DNA of 64,000 nucleotides from positions 124,001 to 188,000 of the forward strand of contig CAVSPW010000004.1 in the NCBI GenBank assembly GCA_963729935.1, in the 5' to 3' direction. This document shows, piece after piece, positions 51,314 to 60,058 of this stretch; positions within the stretch are counted from its first letter, which is position 1; each line of letters begins with the position of its first letter. Made by a program: the position numbers and the translations under genes. The notes below the pieces were generated by a model. It saw only the letters and a list, made by a program, of their open reading frames with translations, was not told the origin of the DNA and did no database searches. The stretch is from CAIKMD01 sp963729935. GTDB taxonomy: Bacteria; Pseudomonadota; Alphaproteobacteria; ATCC43930; CGMCC-115725.

Positions 51314-52060
51314 ATGGCGAATTCGGCCCCCGGAACGCTCGAGCTCTATCATTCGGGGCTCACGAGCTGCTCCAAGAAATCGCGGCTCTGCCTCAAGGAA
51401 AAGGGTCTGCCCTATCGCAGCCATTTCGTGCGGCTCGACAAATTCGAGCATCACGATCCGGAATATCTGAAGCTCAATCCCAACGGGCTGGTGCCGACGC
51501 TCGTCCATGACGGCAAGGTCGTGATCGAATCCGGCGTCATCAACGAATATGTCGACGAGGTGTTTCCCGACCGGCCCCTGAGGCCGGCCGATCCGCTCGC
51601 GCGCGCTCGGATGCGCGTCTTCTGCAAGATGGCGGACGAATATGGGCTCCCGGCCACGCGCATCCCGACCTGGACGCGCACCAAGGCGGCGCAATTGAAA
51701 TCGATGGACGATGCCGCTTTCGCCAAGATCGTCGAGGAGACGCCGCTCATCGATCACCGGCTGAAGCTTCAGGCCTTGAAGGGCGAGGGCTTCACCAAGA
51801 AGGAATTCGACGAAGCCTATGGCAAGATGGAATACGTCTACGCACGCTGCGACGCGGCGCTGGCGGATGGCGACTATCTGGCGGGCGCGGCCTATTCGCT
51901 TGCCGATATCGCCATGCTGCCCTACGTCCACAGCTTCAAGGATGTGCGGCCGGAATTGACGACGCGCTATCCGCGCACGGCTGCCTGGCTCGAGCGGATG
52001 ATGGCGCGGCCGGCGGTCAAGGAAACCTATTTCCCCTCGGCCGAGACCGCGCCGGCCTAG
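51314..52060 (+). CDS. Glutathione S-transferase family protein
   Basis: A 248-residue GST. The glutathione-binding N-domain starts LELYHSGLTSCSKKSRLCLK, where Ser or Cys residues near 17-20 may be catalytic, and includes LNPNGLVPTLVHDGKVVIES. The C-domain has YLAGAAYSLADIAMLPYVHS. The middle insertion (ARIPTW to LKGEGFTKKEF) is larger than in minimal GSTs. AAGGAGG precedes the ATG at 51314. It is divergent from the ArsR gene and stands alone. Confidence 0.85.
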   Translation: MANSAPGTLELYHSGLTSCSKKSRLCLKEKGLPYRSHFVRLDKFEHHDPEYLKLNPNGLVPTLVHDGKVVIESGVINEYVDEVFPDRPLRPADPLARARMRVFCKMADEYGLPATRIPTWTRTKAAQLKSMDDAAFAKIVEETPLIDHRLKLQALKGEGFTKKEFDEAYGKMEYVYARCDAALADGDYLAGAAYSLADIAMLPYVHSFKDVRPELTTRYPRTAAWLERMMARPAVKETYFPSAETAPA

Positions 52061-52212
52061 CGCCGCAAAAGGATTCCAGCCGCGCGGCAATATATTTGGC
52101 GGAATCGATCGCGGCGTGGCCGTCGCGTTTGATCGAAATCAAGGACGGTTGCATCTGATGCCGATTAGAATTCGCATCGCCCGGCACGAGCGAATGCGGA
52201 TTGGAGGCGGAT

Positions 52213-52578
52213 ATGATTGCGTTGGAGCAAGGCTTTCCGGATAACGTCATTGCCGTCGATTGCAAGGGCCGCGTCACGCGAAGCGATTACGAGCGCGTGC
52301 TGATTCCGGCCGTCGAAGCCGCCTTGAAAAAGCACGACAAGCTGAGGCTCTATTATCACGTCGGTTCTGGGTTCGAGGGCATAGATCCGGGCGCCGTCTT
52401 CGAGGACATGAAGGTGGGCTTTTCTCACCTCACGCGCTGGGAGCGCATCGCGATCGTCACCGATGTCGAATGGATAAGATTGGCGATCCGCGCCTTCGCC
52501 TTTCTCATGCCGGGGGCGGTGAAATTCTTCGATATCGCCGAGGATAAGAGCGCGCGCGATTGGATCGCGGAAAGCTAA
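52213..52578 (+). CDS. SpoIIAA-like/STAS-SEC14 domain protein
   Basis: A 121-residue protein covering one complete SpoIIAA-like domain: NVIAVDCKGRVTRSDYERVL, KLRLYYHVGSGFEGIDPGAV, and the typical ending FAFLMPGAVKFFDIAEDKSA with W. These domains are thought to bind small molecules or proteins. GGAGG precedes the ATG at 52213 directly. It converges with the hydroxylase gene with a four-base overlap. It is a more typical member of the family than 17733-18224. Confidence 0.75.
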   Translation: MIALEQGFPDNVIAVDCKGRVTRSDYERVLIPAVEAALKKHDKLRLYYHVGSGFEGIDPGAVFEDMKVGFSHLTRWERIAIVTDVEWIRLAIRAFAFLMPGAVKFFDIAEDKSARDWIAES

Positions 52579-54236
52579 AGATCCGCTTCGGCGGTTTGCG
52601 GGACTGGTCGTTCGCTCGAGAGGCTCTCGCTGCCGTTCCAGGTCTGCGCGAGGAGCGCATGGATCGCAGCCGCGGCTGGCTCCATCTCCCCGAGCGGCAA
52701 GGCCGCCGCGACGTAATGGTCGGGGCGCAGCAAGAGCACCTGTCCGGCATAGGGCGCGAAAGCGTGGGCGACGCTTCCCGTCTCGTCGATGGCGAGGCTG
52801 AATTCCGCGCCGACCATCTTGGGCGTTCCCCCGCGCGGCAGGATTAGGAGGCGCCGCGCGCCGAGGCGATCCCAGACCGGCAGGCGACACGCGGATGCGA
52901 ACGCACGGGGCGCGGCATCGTAAGCGATCATGGCGAAGTCGTTGCCGATGAAATCGTCGAGCAGCGCGACCGTGCCGTCGGGGCGGCGCAGTCGCGGCTG
53001 CGGGAAGAGGCGGCCTATCAAGGTTCGGCGGGCCGGGCGCCTATCCGGCACGAGGAACCCCGAAGCAAAGCGCGGCTTGGGCTTGTATTTCATCTCCGCG
53101 ACGTAGTCGCGCGCCGGCGGACAGAGACGAAGCGCGAGGAAGCCCAATTGCATCGCCATCGCCGTCAGCAGATTGCGCGGCGCCATGATGTGTCCCATCA
53201 GCAGCGCGAGCTCGATCATCTGCCAGGCATGGTCGCGCCGTTCTTTCTCGTAGCTGTCGAGAAGGCGCGGACCGGCGCGGCCGCGCAGCACGGCGGCAAG
53301 CTTCCAGGAGAGATTGTGCACGTCGCGCATGCCGCTGTTCATCCCTTGTCCGGCGAAGGGCGGCGTCAGATGCGCCGCGTCGCCGGCAAGAAAGATGCGG
53401 CCCTGCGACCAGCGCGTCGCCATCCGGGCATGGAAGGTGTAGACGACCTTGCGCCGGATCGTGCTGCGCGGATCGGCGTAATGCGTGGCAAGCAGGCGAT
53501 CGACCGTCGCCGGATCGAGCAGATCCTCGTCGCGTTCGTGATCGTGAAGCTTGAACTCGTAACGCCGCGTGCGATCGGGGCCGGGGAGGGCGATGCAAGG
53601 ACGCAGCGGATCGCAGAAGACTTTGGTGTGATGGGTCTCGCTCTCGGAATCCTCGAGATCGACGATCAGCCATCGCTCCTTGAAGCTCGTGCCCTCGAGC
53701 GTGATGCCGAGAAGCTTGCGCACCGTGCTGCTCGCGCCGTCGCAGCCGACGAGGTAGGCGCAGCTGGTGCGGTGGGTGCTTCCGTCTTGGTCGAGGAGGT
53801 CGAGCGCGATACCCTCCTGCGACTGGGTAAATCCGGTCAAGCTGGAACAGAAGCGCGTGGCGACGCAGGGGAAACGCGCGAGCCCCTCATGCAGCTGGCC
53901 CTCGAGGATGGGCTGGCGGAAGGCGTTGCGCCTCGGGTAGCCGTAAGGCTGGCCGGTCGGCTCGACCTTGGCGAAGCAGATGCCGCCCGGCGAATAGTAA
54001 TGCGAGCCATAACCGGGCACGATCGCGGAACGGACCTGCTCGACCAGGCCCGCGGCCTGCATCGTGCGCAGGGATTCGTCGTCGATCGAGACGGCGCGCG
54101 GCTCGTGCACCGTGCTTGGATTGCGCTCGATCAGCAAGACCGCGATGCCCTGCGTTCCGAGCAGATTGGCCAAGGTCAAACCGGCCGGGCCGCCGCCGGC
54201 GATCACGACCTCATAGGAGGGTTTGAGCGCGGCCAT
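52575..54236 (-). CDS. FAD-dependent monooxygenase, MhpA-like (3-(3-hydroxyphenyl)propionate hydroxylase type)
   Basis: A 553-residue flavoprotein aromatic hydroxylase. The FAD motif is VVIAGGGPAGLTLANLLG near 10-27, the DG motif CDGASSTVRKLLGI near 165 and the second FAD/NAD segment GRIFLAGDAAHLTPPFAGQG followed by MNSGMRD near 282-308. The C-terminal 100 residues form a thioredoxin-like domain as in phenol hydroxylase and MhpA. It inserts oxygen into a phenolic ring with NAD(P)H. It shares one base with the preceding methyltransferase stop (TGATG), so the pair is coupled; the two likely act on the same pathway. Confidence 0.87.
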   Translation of the reverse strand: MAALKPSYEVVIAGGGPAGLTLANLLGTQGIAVLLIERNPSTVHEPRAVSIDDESLRTMQAAGLVEQVRSAIVPGYGSHYYSPGGICFAKVEPTGQPYGYPRRNAFRQPILEGQLHEGLARFPCVATRFCSSLTGFTQSQEGIALDLLDQDGSTHRTSCAYLVGCDGASSTVRKLLGITLEGTSFKERWLIVDLEDSESETHHTKVFCDPLRPCIALPGPDRTRRYEFKLHDHERDEDLLDPATVDRLLATHYADPRSTIRRKVVYTFHARMATRWSQGRIFLAGDAAHLTPPFAGQGMNSGMRDVHNLSWKLAAVLRGRAGPRLLDSYEKERRDHAWQMIELALLMGHIMAPRNLLTAMAMQLGFLALRLCPPARDYVAEMKYKPKPRFASGFLVPDRRPARRTLIGRLFPQPRLRRPDGTVALLDDFIGNDFAMIAYDAAPRAFASACRLPVWDRLGARRLLILPRGGTPKMVGAEFSLAIDETGSVAHAFAPYAGQVLLLRPDHYVAAALPLGEMEPAAAAIHALLAQTWNGSESLSSERPVPQTAEADL

Positions 54237-55066
54237 CAGCGCGGCGGCCTCTCGCGCGGATCGGGTGTGCGCCCCCAGACTTGAGCCACGACGTAGCTGG
54301 TGAAGACCGTGTCCGGATTAGCCAGATGCGCCCGGCATGAGGCGAGCGCGAGGTCGAGTTCGCTCGCTTCCATCAATCCCCGATCGACGATCGTGTTGCG
54401 CAGGGATTCGACCGTCGAGGGCAGGTAGTCGGTCATCGCATCGCAGGAGCGGACGCCGACCAAGAAGGGGCGGTATTGCACATCGGCGAGCCCCACGCCG
54501 CGGGCAAGGCCGAAGAGACGCCGCGCGAGCCGGATATCGGCGCCCACGCTCGCAAAGGCGCCCTCGAGCGCGGTCTTCAGGCGATCCCAGGCCGGATGCG
54601 GCGGATAGCAGTTGAGCGCCGCCGTGTCGGGCTCCTGCACGGCCACGATGCCGCCGGGCCGCGCGAGGCGGATCGCCTCGCGCAGCAGAGCCTCGGGCTC
54701 GCCGGCCGTGCTCGCGAGAAAGCGCATATGAACGAGATCGAAGGTGCCGCTCGGCAAATCGGGATGATAAGCGTCGCCCAGGATCAACTCGACATTTCCT
54801 TGCGCGCGCTGCCGCGCGTGATCGAGGAAGACCGGGTCGGCATCGAGCCCGACGACGCGGCCCGACGGGCCGACATGCTCGCTCAAGAGCGCGGTGATGC
54901 CGCCCGGGCCGCAGCCGAGATCGAGGCAGGCCCAGCCCGCCGCGACGCCGATCCTTCCCAGCATGGCCGCGCAGTCGGGCGCCATGGCCGCGCTTTGAAT
55001 ATGCAGTCGCTCGATCTCGCCGGCGCGGCGCTCGATCGGATAGCGACCGGAGCGTGCGGCGCTCAT
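54236..55066 (-). CDS. Class I SAM-dependent methyltransferase
   Basis: A 276-residue methyltransferase. SAM motif I is WACLDLGCGPGGITALLSEH near 45-64, with GRVVGLDADPVFLDHARQRA next and DLVHMRFLASTAGEPEALLR and LARPGGIVAVQEPD as later motifs. GGAGAA precedes the ATG at 55066. It is coupled to the hydroxylase gene by a TGATG overlap, so a methylated intermediate or quinone in the hydroxylase pathway is possible, but this is inference. Confidence 0.83.
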   Translation of the reverse strand: MSAARSGRYPIERRAGEIERLHIQSAAMAPDCAAMLGRIGVAAGWACLDLGCGPGGITALLSEHVGPSGRVVGLDADPVFLDHARQRAQGNVELILGDAYHPDLPSGTFDLVHMRFLASTAGEPEALLREAIRLARPGGIVAVQEPDTAALNCYPPHPAWDRLKTALEGAFASVGADIRLARRLFGLARGVGLADVQYRPFLVGVRSCDAMTDYLPSTVESLRNTIVDRGLMEASELDLALASCRAHLANPDTVFTSYVVAQVWGRTPDPRERPPR

Positions 55067-55118
55067 CGCGAAGTTCTCCCGCTGGAAGGGGTGAGCGAGG
55101 GAAGTCGGGCTGCGGCGG

Positions 55119-55499
55119 TCAGGGCTTCGGCACCAGATCCTTGACCGCGCCCGCCCAGCCATTATGGGTCAGGTCGAACACGACGCCGTCGGGATTGCGG
55201 TACTTGGCCTCGTAGAAGGAATGGGGCGAGCTCGGCCTGCCGCTCAGATAGGTGCCGCCGGCATCGACGACCTTCTTCTCGGACGCGTCGAGATCGTCGA
55301 CCCACATGCCGAAATGCGCGACGCCGAGCCGTTCCTGATCCGATTCGACCTTCAACAAGGCGACATTGATCGCGCCATCCGAGACGTAGAGGCCGCGCCT
55401 TGCCTTGCCGACGACCTTCATGTCGAAGGCCTGTTCGAAGAACTTCGCGGATTCCTCGGGATCGCGCACGACGATGGCGATGTGACGAAGCTTGGCCAT
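55119..55499 (-). CDS. VOC family (glyoxalase-fold) protein
   Basis: A single-unit VOC protein of 126 residues: MAKLRHIAIVVRDPEESAKF at the start, LGVAHFGMWVDDLDASEKKV in the middle and KYRNPDGVVFDLTHNGWAGA near the end. Two such units form a metal-binding barrel in glyoxalases and extradiol dioxygenases. His5-type, His and Glu ligands are plausible in RHIAI, AHFGMW and VFDL. Its pattern closely resembles both halves of the tandem VOC protein at 62576-63601. GGAG precedes the ATG at 55499. Confidence 0.8.
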   Translation of the reverse strand: MAKLRHIAIVVRDPEESAKFFEQAFDMKVVGKARRGLYVSDGAINVALLKVESDQERLGVAHFGMWVDDLDASEKKVVDAGGTYLSGRPSSPHSFYEAKYRNPDGVVFDLTHNGWAGAVKDLVPKP

Positions 55500-55616
55500 G
55501 GCGATGACTCCTGGTTGATGGGCTCGATCCCGGGGATCGAGCCTAGCCCTCCGGGGCCGAGCCTTGCAATCCTCGCACCGTGTCCGCATGCGCGGAAATA
55601 CCGGGATTCACCGGGC

Positions 55617-56408
55617 TCAGACCGCCTTCATATAGCCGCCGTCGACGCGCACGACGCTGCCGGTGACATAGGAAGCGGGAACGCCGGCGAGAAAGGCCGC
55701 CATGGCGGCGATCTCCTCGACGGTGCCGTAGCGGCCCATCGGAATCGCAAGCTTCGAGGCGTTGACGACATCCTCCACGCTCGTGCCCGCGACTTTGGCG
55801 CTGTGCCGATCGATCTCGTCGAGGCGTTCGGTGTGGATGCGCCCCGGCAAGATCACATTGACCGTGACCCCGTCCGCGGCCACTTCCGCGGCGAGGGTCT
55901 TGCTCCAACCGAGCAGCGACAGCCTTAAGGTATTGGACAAGGCGAGGTTGGGGATCGGCTGCAGCGCGCCCGAAGAGGCGATGGTCAGGATGCGGCCCCA
56001 TTTGCGCGCGCGCATGCCCGGCAGGAACCGGTTGGTGATCCCGATCACGGACGCGACCATGATCTCGAATTGAGTCCGGAGATCGTCGACACTCATCGCG
56101 GCGGCGGGCATCGCTGGCGGGCCGCCCGTGTTGTTGAGGAGGATGTCGACGCCGCCCGCCGCTTGCTCGACTTCGGCGATCAACGCCTCGATCTGCGCGG
56201 GTTTTGCGAGATCGGCCACGATGGGCGTCGCTTTTCCGCGCCCGCGCGCATTGATCGTGTGGGCAGCCGCCCCGAGCCGCTCGCGATTGCGGGCGACGAG
56301 ATAGACGGCGGCGCCCTCCTCGGCGAGCGCCGCAGCGACGCCGAGCCCGATGCCGCGGCTCGACGACAAGATCAGTGCCCGCTTCCCCTGGATTCCCAGA
56401 TCCATCAT
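55617..56408 (-). CDS. SDR-family protein lacking the usual catalytic Tyr-x3-Lys
   Basis: A 263-residue short-chain dehydrogenase fold with SSSRGIGLGVA as nucleotide loop and NNTGGPPAMPAAAMSVDDLR for NAG. The usual Ser-x12-Tyr-x3-Lys is replaced by TIASSGALQPIPNLALSNTLR, with no Tyr at that position. This matches the BKR-like SDR subgroup (cd05344 type), which deviates from the catalytic tetrad, so an unusual activity or a non-catalytic role is possible. It carries the ending YVTGSVVRVDGGYMKAV of normal SDRs. It lies in the catabolic cluster but is not tightly packed with its neighbours. Confidence 0.78.
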   Translation of the reverse strand: MMDLGIQGKRALILSSSRGIGLGVAAALAEEGAAVYLVARNRERLGAAAHTINARGRGKATPIVADLAKPAQIEALIAEVEQAAGGVDILLNNTGGPPAMPAAAMSVDDLRTQFEIMVASVIGITNRFLPGMRARKWGRILTIASSGALQPIPNLALSNTLRLSLLGWSKTLAAEVAADGVTVNVILPGRIHTERLDEIDRHSAKVAGTSVEDVVNASKLAIPMGRYGTVEEIAAMAAFLAGVPASYVTGSVVRVDGGYMKAV

Positions 56409-56449
56409 GTCCCCGTCATTCGCCCGCGCCGCGCCGTCTCAGCCCAGGC

Positions 56450-58078
56450 TCAATTCTCGAGCGGCGGAAAACGGCGGAAGTGGCAGGTGCCGTCACGCTC
56501 GATGCGCGGCAGGAGATCGACTTCCCAGGCGAGATATTCGGCCATCGCATCGGTCGTGTTCGACGCGCGCTCATAAGGCTTGAGCCAGACATCGACGGGA
56601 TCGTCCGCCATATGGGTTTCGCCTGCCGCGAAGGCGTGACCGGCGCGCGCCCAGGCCGCGTTGCCGCCTTTGAGAACGCGCACCGGAATTTCCACCAACG
56701 ACTCCGCCTCCTTGGCCGCGAGCGCGGCGATGATGCCGTCTTCCGACGTCAGCACCAAGGTTCCGCGGAGCCGGATTTTTGGCAAGGCCCGGGCGAGCCT
56801 CGAGCGGATCGCGAACCAGGCGCCGGCGATATGGCTTTTTCGAAAATTACGGCTGAGCGACAAATCGACGATCGTCGCCGCCTCGCGCGACAGCAGATCG
56901 GCGAGAACGGCGGGATCGATCGCGAGCTCGGGGCGCTCGGTCGAGCCGAGCACGACAGGCGGCTTGACGCCTTTCTCGTTGCCTTTCTCGGCCAGGACAT
57001 AGACGTCTTTCCAGCCCATCTGCAATAGCCAGGAGGCCGTCATAATGGCACGAACATCGAGATCATCCGTGAGGACGATGCGGGCGCCCAGCGTGCCGAC
57101 ATATTGATCGGTCGCCTGCACGAGCTGGCCGCCGGGCGCCGAGATCGCGCCGGCGACATGGCCTGCGGCGTATTCCGCCGGATCGCGCACGTCGAAGATG
57201 TAAAGCGTCCGCTGCGCGCTTTCCGCCTGCCATCGATCGAGCGTCGCGCGATCGATATGCTCGACGCCGAAGCGGCGCGCGACGCGCGCCGCAGCCTCGC
57301 GCGCCTCGGCGAACCCGGCGGCGGAAACCGCCGGCGCACGCCGCTCTTTGCCTGCATCGCAAGTGTGGCCGGCCAGCGACCAGCCCATGGTCCCGTTGCG
57401 CAAGGCGACGACCTTGTTCGCGACGCCCGCGTTGATGAGCGACTGCGCGCCGATGATGCTGCGCGTGCGCCCGGCGCAATTGACGACGATGGTGGTTTCC
57501 GGCGAGGGCACGGCGTCGCGCGCGCGCAGCACGAGTTCCGCGCCCGGAACGCTGGTCGCGGTCGGGATCGATACGCGGAAATATTCGTCGAAGGGCCGGC
57601 TGTCGAGGACCGCGATGTCGGCATGATCCTTCATCATGCCCGCGAGATCGTCGGCGCCGATGCTGGGCGTGCCGCTCGCATGCTCGACGAACTCGCCGAA
57701 AGCCTTGCTTGGCACGTTGACGCCCGAAAACAATTCAAAGCCGGCGCCTTGCCAAGCCGCGCAACCGCCATCGAGGATCGAGATGTTGCCATAGCCGGCG
57801 TCCGCCAGAATCGCCGCCGCGCGCCGCGCCGCGCCATCGTTCTCGTCGCAAAGGACGATCCGCGTGGCGCGCCGCGGCACCAGCGGCGCGATCAAAAGCT
57901 CGAACCGGCTCAACGGCACCGACCGCGCGTGCAACAAGTGATTTTGCGAGAAGACGAGCTCCTCGCGCACATCGAGGATCGCGAGCTCCTCGCCGTCGTC
58001 GAGCATGGCGCGCACCGCCCGCGCGTCGATAAGGCGCGTATTTGCCGGCAATTCGCCGACCGCATCTTTCTCTGTCAT
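56450..58078 (-). CDS. Four-domain rhodanese-like sulfurtransferase
   Basis: A 542-residue protein with four rhodanese units: about 10-120, 140-240, 270-385 and 395-500. Units one and two carry an active-site Cys (Cys77 in IVLCDEND and Cys201 in VVNCAGRTRS); units three and four have Asp or Ser instead (VLTDDLD and LVLTSEDG), so they are probably structural. It transfers sulfur from a persulfide or thiosulfate-like donor. Its start overlaps the stop of the D-2-hydroxyacid dehydrogenase gene as ATGA, so the two are coupled. With two thiol-dioxygenase-type cupins nearby, sulfur metabolism is likely. Confidence 0.85.
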   Translation of the reverse strand: MTEKDAVGELPANTRLIDARAVRAMLDDGEELAILDVREELVFSQNHLLHARSVPLSRFELLIAPLVPRRATRIVLCDENDGAARRAAAILADAGYGNISILDGGCAAWQGAGFELFSGVNVPSKAFGEFVEHASGTPSIGADDLAGMMKDHADIAVLDSRPFDEYFRVSIPTATSVPGAELVLRARDAVPSPETTIVVNCAGRTRSIIGAQSLINAGVANKVVALRNGTMGWSLAGHTCDAGKERRAPAVSAAGFAEAREAAARVARRFGVEHIDRATLDRWQAESAQRTLYIFDVRDPAEYAAGHVAGAISAPGGQLVQATDQYVGTLGARIVLTDDLDVRAIMTASWLLQMGWKDVYVLAEKGNEKGVKPPVVLGSTERPELAIDPAVLADLLSREAATIVDLSLSRNFRKSHIAGAWFAIRSRLARALPKIRLRGTLVLTSEDGIIAALAAKEAESLVEIPVRVLKGGNAAWARAGHAFAAGETHMADDPVDVWLKPYERASNTTDAMAEYLAWEVDLLPRIERDGTCHFRRFPPLEN

Positions 58079-59073
58079 GAAGGCATCCCCATCGTTGCGC
58101 CCTGGCCGCGCGGCTTTACCGCCGGATTGGCGAGACGCAACGGCTGCCCCTTTTCGAAGGCCACGATCTGCTCATAGGCCTCGCGGAAATAGAGTTCGAA
58201 ATTCTCCCATTCGGCCCAGGCGCTGTGCGGCGTGCACAGGACGTTCGGCATGGCGAGAAACAGATGGTCCGGCCGCACCGGCTCTTCCTCGTAGACATCG
58301 ACCGCGGCAAAACCGGGCCGGCCTTGCCGCAACGCCGCCAGGAGCGCGCCGGGCTGGATCAGCTCGGCCCGGCCGGTATTGACCAGGAGCGCGGTCGGCT
58401 TCATCCGCGCGAGATCCTCGGGCCCGACCACGCCGCGCGTCTCCTTGCTGAGCCGCACGTGAAGCGAGAGCACATCGGCGCGCGCGAAGAATTCGGCCTG
58501 TGTCGGGGCGACGGCGTAGCCAAGGTCGCGGGCCTTGGCGCGCGAGGTCTCGCGGCCCCAGACCAGGACTTCCATGCCAAGGCCTTTGCCGGCCTCGGCC
58601 ACCAGCTCGCCGATGGCGCCCAAGCCGAAGACGCCGAGCGTCGAGCCGCGGAGGCGGTGCGCGATCGTGCTCGGCAAGGCGCCGCGCTTCATGCCTTCGG
58701 CTTCGCGCGTGATGTTGCGGCGCGAGGATAGGATCAGCGCGATCGTGTGCTCGGCCGGCGATTCCGGTGAATTGCTGACGCCGATGGCGACCGGAATCCC
58801 GAGCTCGGTGCAGGCGCCGAAATCGATCGTGCTGGCGCCGCGGCCGAGCAGCGCGATCAGTTTCAACTTCGGCAGACGCTCGAGCAGGGAGCGAGAGAAA
58901 GGAACGCGCTCGCGGATCGAGACCACGATATCGGCCTCGCCCAGCCGCGCGACCAGCGTATCGAGATCGCGCGGCGCGTCGGTGTAGCGCGTGACCGCGT
59001 GATGGCGGATGAGCGAATAGCATGGGAGCTTGTCCGCGATATCCTGGTAATCGTCCGGTATGACGATCTTCAC
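58075..59073 (-). CDS. D-2-hydroxyacid dehydrogenase family protein
   Basis: A 332-residue dehydrogenase with the cofactor motif GSTLGVFGLGAIGELVAEAG near 142-161. Catalytic residues appear as Arg in LVNTGRAELI, Glu in VDVYEEEPVR and His in LCTPHSAWA. It reduces a 2-oxoacid or oxidises a D-2-hydroxyacid. The start is a GTG with GGGGGGAGCG upstream. It is coupled to the rhodanese by an ATGA overlap and follows the cupin at 59119. In this setting it may handle a sulfur-containing oxoacid such as mercaptopyruvate, but that is a guess. Confidence 0.85.
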   Translation of the reverse strand: MKIVIPDDYQDIADKLPCYSLIRHHAVTRYTDAPRDLDTLVARLGEADIVVSIRERVPFSRSLLERLPKLKLIALLGRGASTIDFGACTELGIPVAIGVSNSPESPAEHTIALILSSRRNITREAEGMKRGALPSTIAHRLRGSTLGVFGLGAIGELVAEAGKGLGMEVLVWGRETSRAKARDLGYAVAPTQAEFFARADVLSLHVRLSKETRGVVGPEDLARMKPTALLVNTGRAELIQPGALLAALRQGRPGFAAVDVYEEEPVRPDHLFLAMPNVLCTPHSAWAEWENFELYFREAYEQIVAFEKGQPLRLANPAVKPRGQGATMGMPS

Positions 59074-59118
59074 CGCTCCCCCCGTTATGATCGAAAAAAC
59101 GCGCTTCTCCGGCTTCGA

Positions 59119-59658
59119 TCAGGATGCCGCCTGCGGCGTCATCTGCGTCACCTTGCCGGTCTCGATGTTGAACATCTTGCGCGAGATCCGATCCAAATTT
59201 GTGCCGGTGACGCGGATGAAGATCGACCGGTCCGGATAGTCGATCGAGTGAATCATACCGTCCTGATAAATGCCGGCGTGGCCGGGCGTGAGGCGATATT
59301 TCTTCGCCGGACGGAGCTGGCTCTTGGCCGCATCGCTGCCGTCATCGACGCGCTCCCATTCCGTCATGTCGGTATATTCGGTCGCCTGGCCATAGATCGC
59401 CCAGGACGTGCCATGGTCATGGGGTGGCGAGACCCGCGCCTTTGCATTCACGTGGGCGAGCACTTGGAAACCTAGTTTCGGATCCTCGTAAAGCACTTCA
59501 AGCCCCGGCTTCGTATCCTTGCCGTAACGGGCCATGAATTGGGGCTCGGACAAGAGCCGCTCGAGATTCTGGCGCACCTGCTCGCGTCCGGCTGGCCCCG
59601 GATCCTTGGCCAAAATGGCGCGGCAATCGGCGACGAAATGATCGAGATCGTAAGCCAT
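59119..59658 (-). CDS. Cupin protein, cysteine-dioxygenase-like (paralog 1)
   Basis: A 179-residue cupin. The metal-binding His pair is His80 and His82 in PPHDHGTSWAIYG, and His137 lies in QDGMIHSIDYP, a spacing that matches cysteine-dioxygenase-type thiol dioxygenases. The Cys that forms the Cys-Tyr crosslink in mammalian enzyme is absent, as in many bacterial members. It would oxidise a thiol to a sulfinic acid. GGAGA precedes the ATG. A paralog is at 61991-62518, and the ring dioxygenase genes lie between them; it is divergent from those genes. Confidence 0.75.
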   Translation of the reverse strand: MAYDLDHFVADCRAILAKDPGPAGREQVRQNLERLLSEPQFMARYGKDTKPGLEVLYEDPKLGFQVLAHVNAKARVSPPHDHGTSWAIYGQATEYTDMTEWERVDDGSDAAKSQLRPAKKYRLTPGHAGIYQDGMIHSIDYPDRSIFIRVTGTNLDRISRKMFNIETGKVTQMTPQAAS

Positions 59659-59841
59659 GCGTTTCTCCCGTCCAAAGCTGTCTCGGCGCTCAATTCTTGC
59701 TCATTCCGCAGCCGGGCGCCAGGGGGCGTGCGTCGGCTGTCATGCGTCGCGCTAGACCGCGCTTTCGCCGCGTTCGAGCGGCTTCGGGGCGAGCCGCGCG
59801 GCATGCGGACCGTACCGTCGAAGAACAGGACGTGACTGTCA

Positions 59842-59857
59842 TGGCGATTGATCGCCA
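59842..59857. promoter_or_regulatory. Candidate operator, 16-base palindrome
   Basis: TGGCGAT (59842-59848) and ATCGCCA (59851-59857) are perfect inverted repeats with a two-base spacer. It lies in the divergent region about 180 bases from the cupin start and 200 from the dioxygenase start and has the shape of a dimeric regulator site. Confidence 0.35.
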
Positions 59858-59901
59858 GAATCGGCTACATGCGTGATCTTCCCCATTATTATACGAATAC
59901 C

Positions 59902-59912
59902 GCCAGTCTGGC
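59902..59912. promoter_or_regulatory. Candidate operator, 11-base palindrome
   Basis: GCCAG-T-CTGGC is a perfect odd-centred palindrome, 10 bases from the TATAAT-like element of the minus strand. It may be the binding site of a repressor of the divergent operons. Confidence 0.3.
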
Positions 59913-60058
59913 CGTGACTGAAGAACCGGCGCGAGCCTCCGCTACGTCGGCATCGAGGATCGATTGAAACCGCCCGATGCTTCTGAAATAACTGGCGCCA
60001 GAGATCGGCGATCGGCGGCATCGCCGGTCGAGCGGATTCGCGACGAGGGAGATCGGCC

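Larger units (their letters stand above)
59659..60058. other. Divergent regulatory region between cupin and dioxygenase genes
   Basis: These 400 bases hold the promoters of both the cupin operon (minus) and the dioxygenase operon (plus). The AT-richest part, about 59880-59900, contains TATAAT on the minus strand, which could be a -10 element for the cupin. Two palindromes are listed separately. No gene with a credible start is seen. Confidence 0.4.

Noticed and set aside
59884..59900. TATAAT on the minus strand as a definite promoter of the cupin operon.
   Set aside because: No acceptable -35 element at proper spacing; kept only as a remark within the intergenic entry.
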